The notes beneath the pieces are model-generated. The model worked only from the letters and a program-made list of their open reading frames with translations. It was not told the DNA's origin and did not search any database. Of a DNA stretch of 64,000 nt, positions 44,088-64,000 are shown in pieces; within the stretch, counting starts at the first letter, position 1, and each line of letters begins with the position of its first letter. The position numbers and the translations under genes were made by a program. Source of the stretch: Oscarella lobularis (Eukaryota > Porifera > Homoscleromorpha > Homosclerophorida > Oscarellidae); NCBI RefSeq assembly GCF_947507565.1, contig NC_089192.1, positions 2,104,690 to 2,168,689 on the forward strand. Direction: 5' to 3'.

Positions 44088-46250
44088 GCTTATCATCGGC
44101 CGGGAGCAGGTTTTCTTTCCTGAGAGTCAGGTTTGTCGCTAGCTTTTTGGAATAGTTGCGCTTATATGTCGTTTTGCTTTTTTTCACTGCGCTGTGCGTG
44201 CTGCGCACTTTCTTATTCGAATAGCCTTTGATGACATCGGCGCGCGATTGATCGCGATCGTCATTTTCTTGCTCCACCTAACCGTCGCGTACAGTTTTCA
44301 TCTGGCGCTTCAAGAAAACCCTTAGGCAATGTCTTGTGCAAAAGACGCGCCAAAGTTGATCCTAACACAGAAAATCGTTAAACATACTATTGAAAAGTTG
44401 AAATGTACATGCTCGGCGTACTCCGGTCCAAGACTTGCAGTATATTGTGACGTCGTATGACTCGTATCCGTGCCTCGGCCCGCTTGTGACATCACTCAGA
44501 TAACCGATTTCTTCAAGCCCGATCGAAGGCTCAATCTCCAGCCTTTTGGCGCAACTTGAGACTTTGAGACTCAGAGAGCCTTATTAATTAAAGGCCTAAT
44601 TAGTGCTTCCGATAGTCGTTTCTAGAAAGCGATGCTTTCCGACCATTTTGCAGATCTCCAAATTAGGTACATTCTTATTGTAGAGTCTGGGTACATTAGA
44701 AGATCCGTAGTACGACGTGGGAATTAAAACTCTATGCTTTATATATAATGGCGGTGTCCAGCAGCGTGCGTAATGTGAGCACAAAGCTACTTTTTTTCCT
44801 TTCTACTTATGCATTTATCCGTGCGGGCGTTTCTAATCCGGGACTGCAGTGCGAGCAATGAAGGAACTTCCTTGCAAAATGAATCTCCCCCTAGCGAAGC
44901 GATCCTGCATCCTTTGGCAGCTACAACTGTCCGCACTTGCACGAACGTCTTTTTTCTGCGATTGAGGTACTCGCTGGCGTGTTTCAAACTCGTTTTCGCG
45001 TCGATTTCGTCACTGTCTTTCCCTCGAATCGCTTTCCTCCATTGTTCCGCGTTCCCCCGATCCCCGAACGCATCCAATCAGTTGCGCAGGAAAGTTTTCT
45101 TACTCCAACCGAAGCATCGGCGCTTCCTATTGCGATTCTCTCTTGTTTTCCAAGCCCTAGAGATACACGCCAGCAAGAACTGAACTCGAAGAGCGTAAAC
45201 ATGTGCGCAGCTTCATTAGAACGTCATAGGAACCAACGGCGGAGATGAAGGCGACGTTGAAAAGAGTTGTGACGAAGAACGACATTTCGAATGGGGACTC
45301 GAGAATTATTTCCGTCAACAGGTAATGAGAATCAGGCGTCCCTTTGTAGCGTAGCGTGAAGCATAATAGCTCGCGTGTTTGGGTCGCCTCTATATAGGTG
45401 TTATAATAGCCTCATTCTCATTGATTGTATTGGCCTCTGAGCTAATCGTTTTCCGTGCAAAAATAAAACATCTATCTATCTATCTATTTTATTAATCCTT
45501 GCTTATTTTCTTCTTTGTTTCATTGACAGGTCTTAGGAAGGTGACGAAGAGATTGACCGCGGTCTCAACGTCCTCAGCAGGACGGGCGGTCCAAAGAGAC
45601 CCGGGGGAATCGCACCTTAATCCATAGGTTGCGTTCCCCCTAAACTGCTTAGAGGCCTCCTTGGCATGAGACCAGAACGTCTAAACTGCCACCACTCCTG
45701 GGCACGAGCGGAATAAAGGCCCACTTCTTATGGCGCGCATCTCCTCACGGAGCTATCCTATGGTAGTCTCCACAGGAGAACGGCGCCTAAATCAAACGCC
45801 TGCACGCGTCTTAGGTTACCATGCAGGCGTATATAGGCTGTGGGGACTGCAGCGTCTCAGTCTCACTGCTTCACTTGTTTGGAATAGATTCCAAGCAAGT
45901 GAAGGAACGGCGGACGGGGAGACGGCACGCCGGGCCTCCCTCCGCGCCTTTGAGAAGACGCAGACGTCATCTACTTTGTCACGTGGACGATTATAGATAA
46001 TTTATTATTTAAAAATTCGCATGAAGAATTATTGAAAAATTATATTAATAGAAATTATAAAAAGCAAATCGTTTTCCGTCTCCGGCGTTTCTTCCCCATC
46101 TTTCATAATCACGTCGGCTCTATGCAAAGAAAACAAGGTACATATTTAACATATCTGGAAAAAGAAGGTGCGAATGAGAAACACAATCATTGTACAGCTT
46201 CACAGCCTTACATTGCTTTCACTAAATAGGGGAGGGTACAAGTAATAAAT
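44088..46250. other. No supported gene; possible retroelement remnant
   Basis: A minus-strand frame at 44787-45077 is rich in K, E and R but lacks splice support. Bases 45470-45487 are (ATCT)n, and 45540-45990 is GC-rich, sharing short strings with 9.4 kb on the other strand. This could be the tail of a retroposon. Confidence 0.4.
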
Positions 46251-46260
46251 TAAGTAAGGA

Positions 46261-47362
46261 ATACAAGCTACGATCAACCCATAAATAATGGGATGGCTAA
46301 GAAAAGACTACGAGTGATCGATTCATAAATAATGGGATGGCTAAGAAAGAGAGAAAAGACTACGAGTGATCGACTCATAAATAATGGGATGGCTAAGAAA
46401 GGGAAGAAAAGACTACGAGTCATAGACTTATAAATAATGGGATGGCTAAGAAAGAGAAGAAAAGACTACGAGTCAGACTCATAAATAATGGGATGGCTAA
46501 GAAAGGAAAGAAAAGACTACGAGAGATCGACTCATAAATAATGGGATGGCTAAGAAAAGACTACGAGTGATCGATTCATAAATAATGGGATGGCTAAGAA
46601 AGGGAAGAAAAGACTACGAGTCATAGACTTATAAATAATGGGATGGCTAAGAAAGAGAAGAAAAGACTACGAGTCAGACTCATAAATAATGGGATGGCTA
46701 AGAAAGGAAAGAAAAGACTACGAGAGATCGACTCATAAATAATGGGATGGCTAAGAAAAGACTACGAGTGATCGATTCATAAATAATGGGATGGCTAAGA
46801 AAGGGAGAAAAGACTACGAGTGATCGACTCATAAATAATGGGATGGCTAAGAAAGGAAAGAAAAGACTACGAGAGATCGACTCATAAATAATGGGATGGC
46901 TAAGGGAAGAAAAGACTACGAGTGATCGACTCATAAATAATGGGATGGCTAAGAAAAGACTACGAGTGATCGATTCATAAATAATGGGATGGCTAAGAAA
47001 GGGAGAAAAGACTACGAGTGATCGACTCATAAATAATGGGATGGCTAAGAAAGGAAAGAAAAGACTACGAGAGATCGACTCATAAATAATGGGATGGCTA
47101 AGGGAAGAAAAGACTACGAGTGATCGACTCATAAATATTGGGATGGCTAAGGAAGGGAAGAAAAGACTACGAGTCATCGACTCATAAATAATGGGATTGC
47201 TAAGAAAGGGAAGAAAAGACTACGAGGCTAAGAAAGGGAAGAAAAGACTACGAGTCATAGACTCATAAAAAATGGGATGTCTAAGAAAGGACTACGAGTG
47301 ATCGACTCATAAATAATGGGATGGCTAAGAAAGGGAGAAAAGACTACGAGTGATCGACTCGG
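46261..47362. repeat. Minisatellite, ~45-60 bp unit, about 20 copies
   Basis: The unit has the core actcataaataatgggatggc, then taagaaaggaagaaaagac and tacgagtgatcg. Length varies through the purine-rich spacer. Higher-order copying is visible: a block near 46340-46560 recurs near 46560-46780. The long minus-strand frame across it is a by-product of the repeat. Confidence 0.95.
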
Positions 47363-47379
47363 ATTGGATAAGAGAAGGG

Positions 47380-49595
47380 ATGAAAAGACAACCAATCGTT
47401 TTTCAGTAGCTAGTTCTTCAGCACCAGGGGTTCGTGACGTTCTTAATTAAATAAGCTGCAAAGAGATGAGGCTCTTATTACTTCATTCTCTAAATTCGAA
47501 GCAAACGTACCAGAAAAGCTGTCTTTCTTTTCTTGAATTTTTTAGCTACACTTTAATTCGAAATTGTAATGTCTCACGTGACACTTGCCTTGTTAGGAGA
47601 CTAATAGAAAAATCAATTATCATCATTTTAATTACATACAGGTACTACCCACGTGCTTTCATTTTCTTTTCGTCTTCAAGGCAACTTAGCAACAAAACAA
47701 TATTTAGTAAATATTCTAAATTGAAAAAGCCAGAAGCTTTGATATGAATGTATTCAGGGCCAACTATGAAGTTTCGTTCGCCAAGCTCAATCTTCTTTCT
47801 TCAGGCCACTTCTACATGAGCCACTTACACTAGCACCACTAATTTTGTCATTCGATTAAAAAATTGATCATCACTAAAAACTATAAAAGTCAAGTCTTTA
47901 ATTAAAGTCAAATGCACGTGCACGAGTAAACGCCAAGGCGGGGACCCCAACGTTGCTCCCACCTATACTACATTTATCATTACAATGACTTGAATGATAT
48001 TGATGATAAAGTTGATGATAATGTCGATATTGCGAAAATTGATGATATTTGACATGAAAATGAAGAAATTAACAGTACTGCGGTTGATGACGATGACCAT
48101 ATAGGGACGTTTAGCGGGTAGGAAAGGTGTTGCACGAAATTAGCGCGAAAGTATAGGACCCCTAAGTGCACACGTATTCCAATGGACGGCTTCCTATCTC
48201 GTCTCTACGTTAGCTCCCCTAATGCGCAAGGCTTGCTAACCTAAAGTGTGTGACGTCACGTGTGTGACGTCACGCGCGAGCGGCGAAACACGAACTACAA
48301 AAGTCGCTAAAAGAGCCGCTCGCGCCAACGACGAACGAGGCAAAAAACGATCGAGAACGGGGATCGATTACTGTTTAGAAATAATCGTGATGCGTGGGCG
48401 TGATGCGTTTGGGGGCCCCGGCCTAGGGGTTTTTTGTACACACCCACACTCGTGCACACAAAAACGCAGGCGAATCGGTAAAAATCGGCGCTACAAAATC
48501 CCCGACTTGCCTCCCGCGTCCTTTTCGCTCCGATGAGCTCTTCGTTCTCCGAGTCCGAGCTGCGTATCGAGTTCGCGAGCTGAAGGTCGTGCGATTCGCG
48601 AAAGGCAGTCGAAAGAAACGCGTTCCACTCACCGTTTCGCTTCGATATCGAAGCCTAAATCGATTCGCGATCGTTCGATTGACGAAAAGCGTGCACGATT
48701 GATTCGCTTTACCGCGTCGCGCGATCGCGGCTGCGTCGTTTCGCCACGTCGTCCGGAGAAATGAGTGCAAAAGAGGCGCTGTTGTCGTCGGGTCGTGCGC
48801 TAGCGCTGTGCGTTCGAGGTCTCACTCTGTCGACCAATGGGAGCGCGAGCTGTCGTCCCGTGACTTTTACGTACTTGACCAGCTAATAATAGCCAAGCGC
48901 ACGTCATCGAATTACTGTGAGCGTGAGAAAGTGACCTGAAAAAATTATAAGGACTGTTTGATATAATTAAAAATATTGCACTGTTATGCAAAGTCAAAAC
49001 GGCGTGAACCAACGGTCAAAAGCAAGCCATTCTCCAACACGTGGATCAAATTCAAGGATTCAAGGAAAACGTTAAGAGAGTATAGTCTGACTTCTACGAG
49101 GCTTTTGCTAGCCAGATTTCAATGTAAATGTGAAAATACAAGCAAAATAGAATAACACTGAGGAGACTATGGCTGCTCGATCGTGGACTAAATGAGCTTA
49201 TAGGTACTTAGGATATGATTCGAGATCAATATCTAGTACCAAAGCAGTATGTACTATATACTATAACTGTACATACTATATTGTATATCCAGAGTAGAAG
49301 AAGCCATCGACATAGCCTCTCAAGCAGCGCTAGAGCTGATCGTAAGCCAATGCTTGCCGCCTTCTTTTCACTGAGTCAAGTGGTAAATAACTTTGTCTTG
49401 ACCTTGGTACACGTGTGGCTTTGTCTCGAGACAATATAATCGACGCTTAGCCGGCTAAGGTCACTTGAAGTGTATTCTGCAAACCTCAAACTCCTACCTG
49501 AGCTATATTCAACAAAACACTTAAAAACGAACAAACGCTTTAGAGCGGTAGAGTCCACAGTGAGAGTCTAGAAACTCCATTCGACAGGATTCCGT
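47380..49595. other. No supported gene; GC-rich patch with two CRE palindromes
   Basis: TGACGTCA occurs at 48251-48258 and 48265-48272, in front of a CpG-rich stretch to 48800 that may be a promoter, but no open frame after it has a recognisable product. The rest shows nothing. Confidence 0.4.
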
Positions 49596-49600
49596 AAAAA

Positions 49601-50412
49601 TCAAATGACGACCATTACGACATAAACAATGACACCTACAAGAACTAACACTCCCAAGATAATGCCAATAATGTTAGCAGTAATAGCGTTCTTGGATGCT
49701 TCCTTGGCCCCATTCAAATCGCCTGCGGCAAAGAGATTTCGAACCTAAGATGATGCAATAGTTATTTGAATATTTGTTAGAGACAGTGAAACATTCCCGC
49801 GACTAAAAGCTAACCTTGTTTGAGTACTTCAGGGCATAAAAACCGATAGGCCAACAGCAACAAAGGAGAGTGAATATCGACAAAGTATAATAATCGCTGG
49901 GCTTTTCAGCCACCTGAGAAATATTTAGTATTTAGTACGCATACGGCAAAATAGACTCTAAGCGTAGCAAAAAATTATTGGGAGTCCGTTAGAAGACTCC
50001 GTAGCGTCAATAGGTTCTAGCAAAGAGGCACATACGGGTAAAGTTCTTAATAGAAGTAAACGTATGAGTTTACCAAAAACTCGTCGAAAATACAGTTAGA
50101 ACTATACCTACTGATGATTCCAAACGAGTACGGAGTCGGAAAACATCAAGCTTAGGAACGAGCCAAGCTCGATCTGATAAGTACGAGTATTGCTCTGAGC
50201 CCAACCCGTTTAGTCCGTTTTCTCTGTTTAGCCAGGCTCATTTATCGGTGTGCATTGTATTTTACTATCTAGCATCTAACTTCGGTGACAACTGCTTTAT
50301 CTCACTATACAGTGTAAATTTATATACGTACCGTTTGGCCGACATAAGGAGAGCTTCTATATTCGCCAGCGGCGACCACTGTAGGTAATTCGTGCTGCGG
50401 CTGTTGCTGCAT
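49601..50412 (-). CDS. CD225/dispanin (IFITM-like) membrane protein 1
   Basis: Three coding exons, 50412-50332, 49913-49815 and 49744-49601, all phase 0 with GT-AG introns, giving 107 residues. The N-terminus is short and Q/P-rich (MQQQPQHELP). Exon 2 has the CD225 signature: PSDYYTLSIF, a cysteine cluster LLCCCWPIG, then ALKYSNK. Exon 3 continues VRNLFAAGDLNGAKEAS and ends in a membrane helix (about residues 83-105). Family members are small tail-anchored or hairpin membrane proteins; vertebrate IFITMs block virus entry and others act in membrane fusion or trafficking. The function here is not known. A 5' untranslated exon (about 50885-50818, donor CAG|GTAAGG) follows a TATATA box at 50911. 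Confidence 0.85.
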
Positions 50413-50910
50413 TTGACAGGATTCTACAGGAAAAGCAGTGGATTTTCCCTACAGGAAGTGGCTTCACTTGTGACGTCATGCAAAGTGGTTTGAACCAGGA
50501 AAACTAGCTATATCTAGATTACTAGACGAGCCACCGCGAAAAGTCCTTCTTTGATGGTCACAAAGGGTATCGGAAAAAGTGGACGGCAGGCAGAATTAAC
50601 CTCCCTAATTCATGCAATGTTTACCGAAGACAGAATCGCACTGTGGAGTCATGTATAGGTCTACCTGACGCCGTCGTGGTCCAATTAACGCGAAAAGGGA
50701 AGGTCGCCCTTAGTATATAAAAGCGCCTACATGCAGGAAAAAGGTGAAGGGATGTCGATCATGCTAGGGAGTAGTAAGAAAATACATCAGCTAAACCCGG
50801 CGACCTGAGGGCCTTACCTGAGGCTGAGAAGGCTGAGGCGGCTGACTGAGCAAGAGCAATCCAACTTGACGCTGAAAGGAAATGATGCGCAGAGAGGTCC
50901 GGTAAGCTCC

Positions 50911-50917
50911 TATATAC
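50911..50917 (-). promoter_or_regulatory. TATA box and 5' leader of dispanin 1
   Basis: The minus strand reads TATATA, followed by ctctctgcgcatcatttcct, closely matched by ctctgtgcgtcatttcct before dispanin 2. The shared leader suggests a duplicated promoter and a common start-site element. Confidence 0.45.
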
Positions 50918-51063
50918 AGTACCTTAGGAGGCATAGCTATAGGGCGGTTGGAACTACACATCAGTGACAGGAAATGACGTAGAGTAATTCAGTCTAGGGT
51001 TTCCTCCCATGGTTATTACGAAGGAGGTCGGACGTCGATATATACATATCTACCTATTTATCT

Positions 51064-51184
51064 ATGCTGTCTTCCGTGCCTTTCCGCTCATTGTTTCACT
51101 TAATTCATCATGTGCAAAGGCTTGCCCACGTCGTGCAATTACAGGTTTACAGACATACGGACGGAAAGGCACGGAAGACAGCAT
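51064..51184. repeat. Inverted repeat, 23-bp perfect arms
   Basis: Bases 51064-51086 (atgctgtcttccgtgccttt...) are the exact complement of 51162-51184, with 75 bp between. It lies between the two dispanin genes. Could be a small inverted-repeat element or a long precursor hairpin. Confidence 0.85.
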
Positions 51185-51441
51185 CGAATACTTGACGCGC
51201 GAAAGCGCGTTTCCGGCTTTATCGCGTTTCCGCTTGTAGTTAGCGAATGCAAGTCAGTACAGAACGGTTTCAGTCCTTACGATCTACACTTTTTTCTTTC
51301 AAACTTTCTCGGCAGGTGACGCCTTCGACATAAACGCCGATTCATTTTTTGTATCCGGGTAGCTTCGTGACACCAGTTACGTCACAGAACGCCCGTGATT
51401 ACAGAGTTAAAACGCTTCGTTCTCGTTGCCGAAGCACACGA

Positions 51442-51822
51442 TCACAGCGAAACCGGTGCGAAACGATTAGCAAACGTAAGTACTTTAATACTAATATAAA
51501 AAACGCCGGAGTGCCCCTCTAACGCCGATTCGCAATAGGATGAAAACGCAAGAGGATCCTGAGGTAAATCCGTTGCATTGGCTGTGAGAAGGAGCAGCCA
51601 GTCGGCGGATTTAGGCGAAAGTCTCGTCACACGTACTAGGAACAAGGCGTACGTTTTTCGGAAGAAGCGAACTTGAGCCACCTTGTAGATATAGTTATTA
51701 GGCAATACACTTACTCCACGCGGACTCAGAGAAAATGGTCCTTCTACAAAAGGTTCACTCAATTGATCAAGATACATAGCTTGAGATTTCGTGTACGTGA
51801 TACATAAATCGTTTCTTTTCAT
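51442..51822 (-). CDS. Doubtful ORF downstream of dispanin 2
   Basis: An open frame of 126 codons starting 57 bp after the stop of dispanin 2. It has a mid-section rich in aromatic and basic residues (VAQVRFFRKTYALFLVRVTR) but no domain I know and no signal peptide. It may be 3' untranslated sequence of dispanin 2. Confidence 0.2.
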   Translation of the reverse strand: MKRNDLCITYTKSQAMYLDQLSEPFVEGPFSLSPRGVSVLPNNYIYKVAQVRFFRKTYALFLVRVTRLSPKSADWLLLLTANATDLPQDPLAFSSYCESALEGHSGVFYISIKVLTFANRFAPVSL

Positions 51823-51878
51823 TTAGGTGTTATAACGGCTAGAACAAAAAACGACAATTTCATTCTTGTTTTCGTTCA

Positions 51879-52472
51879 TTACATCTCAAGTAAGAAAATG
51901 ATGCAAACAACAATGCCCAAAACAACGAACAGTCTGCACACAATAGCAACCATGTTGCAATACATGGCTCGCTTAGACGCTCTTTGGGCTCCATTAAAAT
52001 CTCCGCTGGCTAGTCGACTTCGAACCTATAAAACGATAGTGTCTTTATTAGAAATTACCTTGAATTAGGACAATATCTTTATAATTAGCGAAACCTGTTT
52101 GGAGTAATGCAAGGCAATGAGACCAACAGGAAAAAAGCAGCACAAAAGTGTGAAAAGCGTCAAACGACGGTAATCGTTGTGAAGTCCCTGAAAATACGAG
52201 CATTTGAATGAATAAGGACTTCCCAGCTAGCGGTGTTAGGGCTGCCATAGCTATAAGAATACTCTGCATAGATCACACACAGATCTAAATCGACAACAAA
52301 GTTCTCTACAGGTAAAAACTCAAACGCTTATATTTACAAGTATCGATTTAATTCCTGACGTTTTCTCGCTATTACTTCATAGGATAATCCTATTACTCAC
52401 TGAGTAGACGTGAGGGGAATTTCGATCGCCACCATAGGCGACCGCAGTAGTTGCTTCCCGTTCTTGCTGCAT
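51879..52472 (-). CDS. CD225/dispanin (IFITM-like) membrane protein 2
   Basis: Exons 52472-52401, 52187-52095 and 52025-51879, phase 0, 103 residues. Intron positions are the same as in dispanin 1. Exon 2 reads NDYRRLTLFTLLCCFFPVGL then ALHYSKQ; exon 3 reads VRSRLASGDFNGAQRAS and ends in a membrane helix with FLLEM. The CC pair that is palmitoylated in vertebrate IFITMs is kept; the W of the CCWP motif is F. A 5' untranslated exon ends at 53113 (AAT|GTAAGG) after a TATAAA (53166-53171). Confidence 0.85.
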
Positions 52473-52513
52473 TTCATTGGATTCTGCAGGAAAATCGGAG
52501 GGTGCTCTTAGTA

Positions 52514-52640
52514 CAGGAAAACGGAACAAAGTCAGGAAAGGCGGTTCGAAGAAGGAAAACGGAACAAAGTTAGGCAAAGCGGTTCGAAGAAGGAAAACGG
52601 AACAAAGTCAGGCAAGGCGGTTCCAAAAAGGAAAAGTACG
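52514..52640 (+). repeat. Short tandem repeat, ~37-bp unit, 3-4 copies
   Basis: Unit aggaaaacggaacaaagt plus caggcaaggcggttcgaag. Lies in the first intron of dispanin 2. Confidence 0.8.
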
Positions 52641-52763
52641 TGCGTTGGAGTGTAATGAAAGTATTAGGAAAGGACAGTTGCAGGGACGACGGACGAAGAT
52701 CAGCTCTATGTATACATTCCTATTGTTTACATGAGGCCCAAAGACTTTTTATTTAGATAGGTG

Positions 52764-53075
52764 TCAAGCGCCTTTCAACAAAAAGTCTTCATATGCGACA
52801 GGGTCACTGTATGCCTCTTCCGGCTTGCGTTCAGGCAGCGCTCTTTTTTTAGAGAACGTGTTGCTTTCGCGATCAAATAATACGTAGGTAGACACAACTG
52901 AGGCTTTCACGACCCACTCACCTTTACGGCACAATTGGTACGAAGAGCGAGCGATTATTTTCTGAACCTTACAGGGCAAAAGGCGTTGAAGTGAGTGCTG
53001 ACTAAGCGGCAGAGCGATCAAAGTCGGCGATGAAAGAAAATGACGCACAGGTACACGAGGTCGCTGCCTATACAA
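52764..53075 (-). CDS. Doubtful ORF inside intron 1 of dispanin 2
   Basis: A 103-codon frame with no domain I recognise (contains LLPCKVQKIIARSSYQLC). It sits on the same strand within the first intron of dispanin 2. Could be an alternative exon or chance. Confidence 0.2.
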   Translation of the reverse strand: MYRQRPRVPVRHFLSSPTLIALPLSQHSLQRLLPCKVQKIIARSSYQLCRKGEWVVKASVVSTYVLFDRESNTFSKKRALPERKPEEAYSDPVAYEDFLLKGA

Positions 53076-53179
53076 TGCGAGATCTAGGCTTCAGAGGAGG
53101 ATTGGTCCTTACATTGGACCATGAAGTTGAAAGGAAATGACGCACAGAGAAGCCAAGTTGTTGCTTTTATAAAGGGCGT

Positions 53180-54810
53180 AGAGCCTATCACAGTTGAAGT
53201 GCCACCAGTACCAGGAAAAAGAGTCAAACGTCATCAACGTTCTTAGCTTTTGATAAATTTATGTTACCTGTCGTAATTCATGTTTGTGTCAGTTCATCTT
53301 CTCAGTGTGCACGTGACGCATTCCGTCTTCTCTCTGGTAAGCGATCCAGCGTCTATTGCTTTGACGCTTACTCTTACCCGCCTTAAGTTAAAACAATTTT
53401 TTCTTTAGGCGCCGGCCGACTATGACTATGAAAACGCAGATATTATTGGGGAACCTCCCTGCCGTACTCGCAGTCTAGCTTGTAAAGTTCACGCTAACAT
53501 TACTCCTTTGAGATGTGATTTTAGGGTAGTGCGTCTGTAACATCTATTACACGTGATTGTCAGAGAACAACGTCACATTTGAGAGGTGATTGAAAATTCA
53601 AGACCGTTTCTTGAACAGCGCTGGCGTAAAACATTTGTTGTGCAGACGCTTCTAGATTTGTAACGGCGTCCTATAGAGTCGGAAAGCTCTGGGTAAGATT
53701 ACTAAAAAGCAAAGTTCAAAAATAAAATTATAAAACCCCGTCATAAACAGCGAGATTTGGTTAGAATCTTAGTTCTGTATTGGTTGAGCGATCCAGTCGA
53801 ATCTCTTTAGAATGTCACTCCTCAGAGCCCTGCTTGGACGAAGTCGACAATTTTACAGCGATGGGAGATATTTTGAGAAGGATCTGCAGACTTGACGCGA
53901 ATGGCGATCGCAAGGTAGTGTAACGTTACCTATACTCGAATAAGATCGTAGAGATCGAGTGATGTGCTAAAATGTACATCTTCAATTCTTGGCGGCTAGA
54001 GGTAAAATCGACGGTGTAGGTATTTTAGCACATGTACACATAGATAAGTGTAGAAGAATAGAAAGCCTTTCTTTAGTGATTCTCTTACAGTGTCACTCCT
54101 GGGATCGTTTCATCCAGCAAAATGGGCAGATTCTTGTCGGCAAATCAGATCTGGTACTTTCGATGTGAAGGAGGCGTTCCAAGCTGGGTACAATATATAA
54201 GAAGTAGGGACCGCATTGTATTCCTATTAATTAAGGTTGCCTGTCACGAGACAATACCTGTGTCACGTGACGACATTACCAGGAGAAGAGAATATACAAC
54301 GATCTTCACCTTTCTAATTGTCGTCGCCTTGAAAACCAGTAGGCCTTGCGGGAAAGCTTATCTCACTCCCAATTCGTCAGTGCATCACTATATGGTGCAG
54401 GACGTAAGCACTACAAACGTCTTGCCCAAAAGCATAGATACCTTCTAAACTGTCCCTGTGTAGGGTTTCGGGATGACGCGAGTAGAGTAATCAACGTAAG
54501 TGTCTGACTCTTTCTGCGCGCTCTTCTAAAGATCCTCCGTTCTACTAGCCGTGGATTAATTGTGATACTGTTCGCAGTTTAAATGAAGTCTCGAGTAGGA
54601 GTACATGTTTGTTTTGGGGCTTCTGACCTGCGTCAGGCTGCGGATTTGGTTAATTAGTTGTCTAACTTCCTTCGAGCGCAGGTCATTGCGCACTATAGAC
54701 GCATCCGCACAGCAAGCCAATTTCTCTTCTCTTTAGAACCTTAGAAACCGGCTTTACGCATTTGGAACGAGAATCGAAGACCTGTTGGGAATTCTCTGAA
54801 TAGGCGACGA
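53180..54810. other. No supported gene
   Basis: Apart from a 108-codon frame at 54122-54448 without features, I see no coding signal. AT-rich with short unique sequence. Confidence 0.5.
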
Positions 54811-54812
54811 AG

Positions 54813-64000
<9,188 letters not shown>

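Noticed and set aside
46698-47177. 159-codon minus-strand frame with internal repeats
   Set aside because: Simply the translation of the minisatellite; the periodicity is that of the DNA unit.
46261-47362. CRISPR-like array
   Set aside because: Repeats are adjacent with no unique spacers and the context is eukaryotic.

Overview
The window looks like nuclear DNA of an early-branching animal. A sponge with a compact genome, such as a homoscleromorph of the Oscarella type, fits best. Reasons: metazoan-only domain combinations (reelin repeats with EGF and FN2; sushi, mucin stalk, NIDO, AMOP and VWD in one protein; CARD, ROC-COR and Death domains; CD225/dispanin), introns of mostly 45-80 bp, one-exon-per-EGF genes, secreted cysteine-rich peptides and many short dispersed repeats. 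The species is inferred, not proven. Multi-exon models were read by eye from splice sites and phase.

Layout. 1-7 kb: dispersed repeats, a hAT-like element with terminal inverted repeats (5219-6131) and a small secreted cysteine-rich protein (minus, 2853-3194). 7-12 kb: little coding signal. 11.9-13.0 kb: a secreted protein of unknown family (minus). 13-25 kb: a minisatellite, an intronless FAD-linked oxidase (17209-18930), long hairpins, and a four-member family of secreted prepropeptides (15.5, 21.5, 23.2 and 24.7 kb). Each has a signal peptide, a pro-region, an intron at the same place, a polybasic site and a short cysteine-rich C-terminal peptide. The 23 kb copy is frameshifted. 25-29 kb: dispersed repeats.

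29.25-35.55 kb: a CARD / ROC-COR / Death-domain gene. Its region between CARD and ROC is built from about 32 tandem micro-exons of 21-36 nt (19 are exactly 30 nt), almost all phase 1-1, each coding a repeat of about ten residues. 36.0-44.1 kb: a membrane receptor with reelin repeats, an FN2 module inserted in an EGF, an EGF array, one transmembrane helix and an NPxY tail. 44-49.6 kb: repeats, including a ~1.1 kb minisatellite. 49.6-53.2 kb: two tandem CD225/dispanin genes (minus), each with three coding exons. 54.8 kb to the window end: a large secreted or surface protein with mucin and GTSGS linkers, EGF exons, a CILP-like region, sushi, NIDO, AMOP and VWD; it runs past the edge.

The genes point to surface and extracellular functions (adhesion, matrix, secreted peptides, signalling). 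The ROCO gene suggests Death-fold signalling. The two most novel items are the micro-exon array and the prepropeptide family. GC-AG introns are unusually frequent here.
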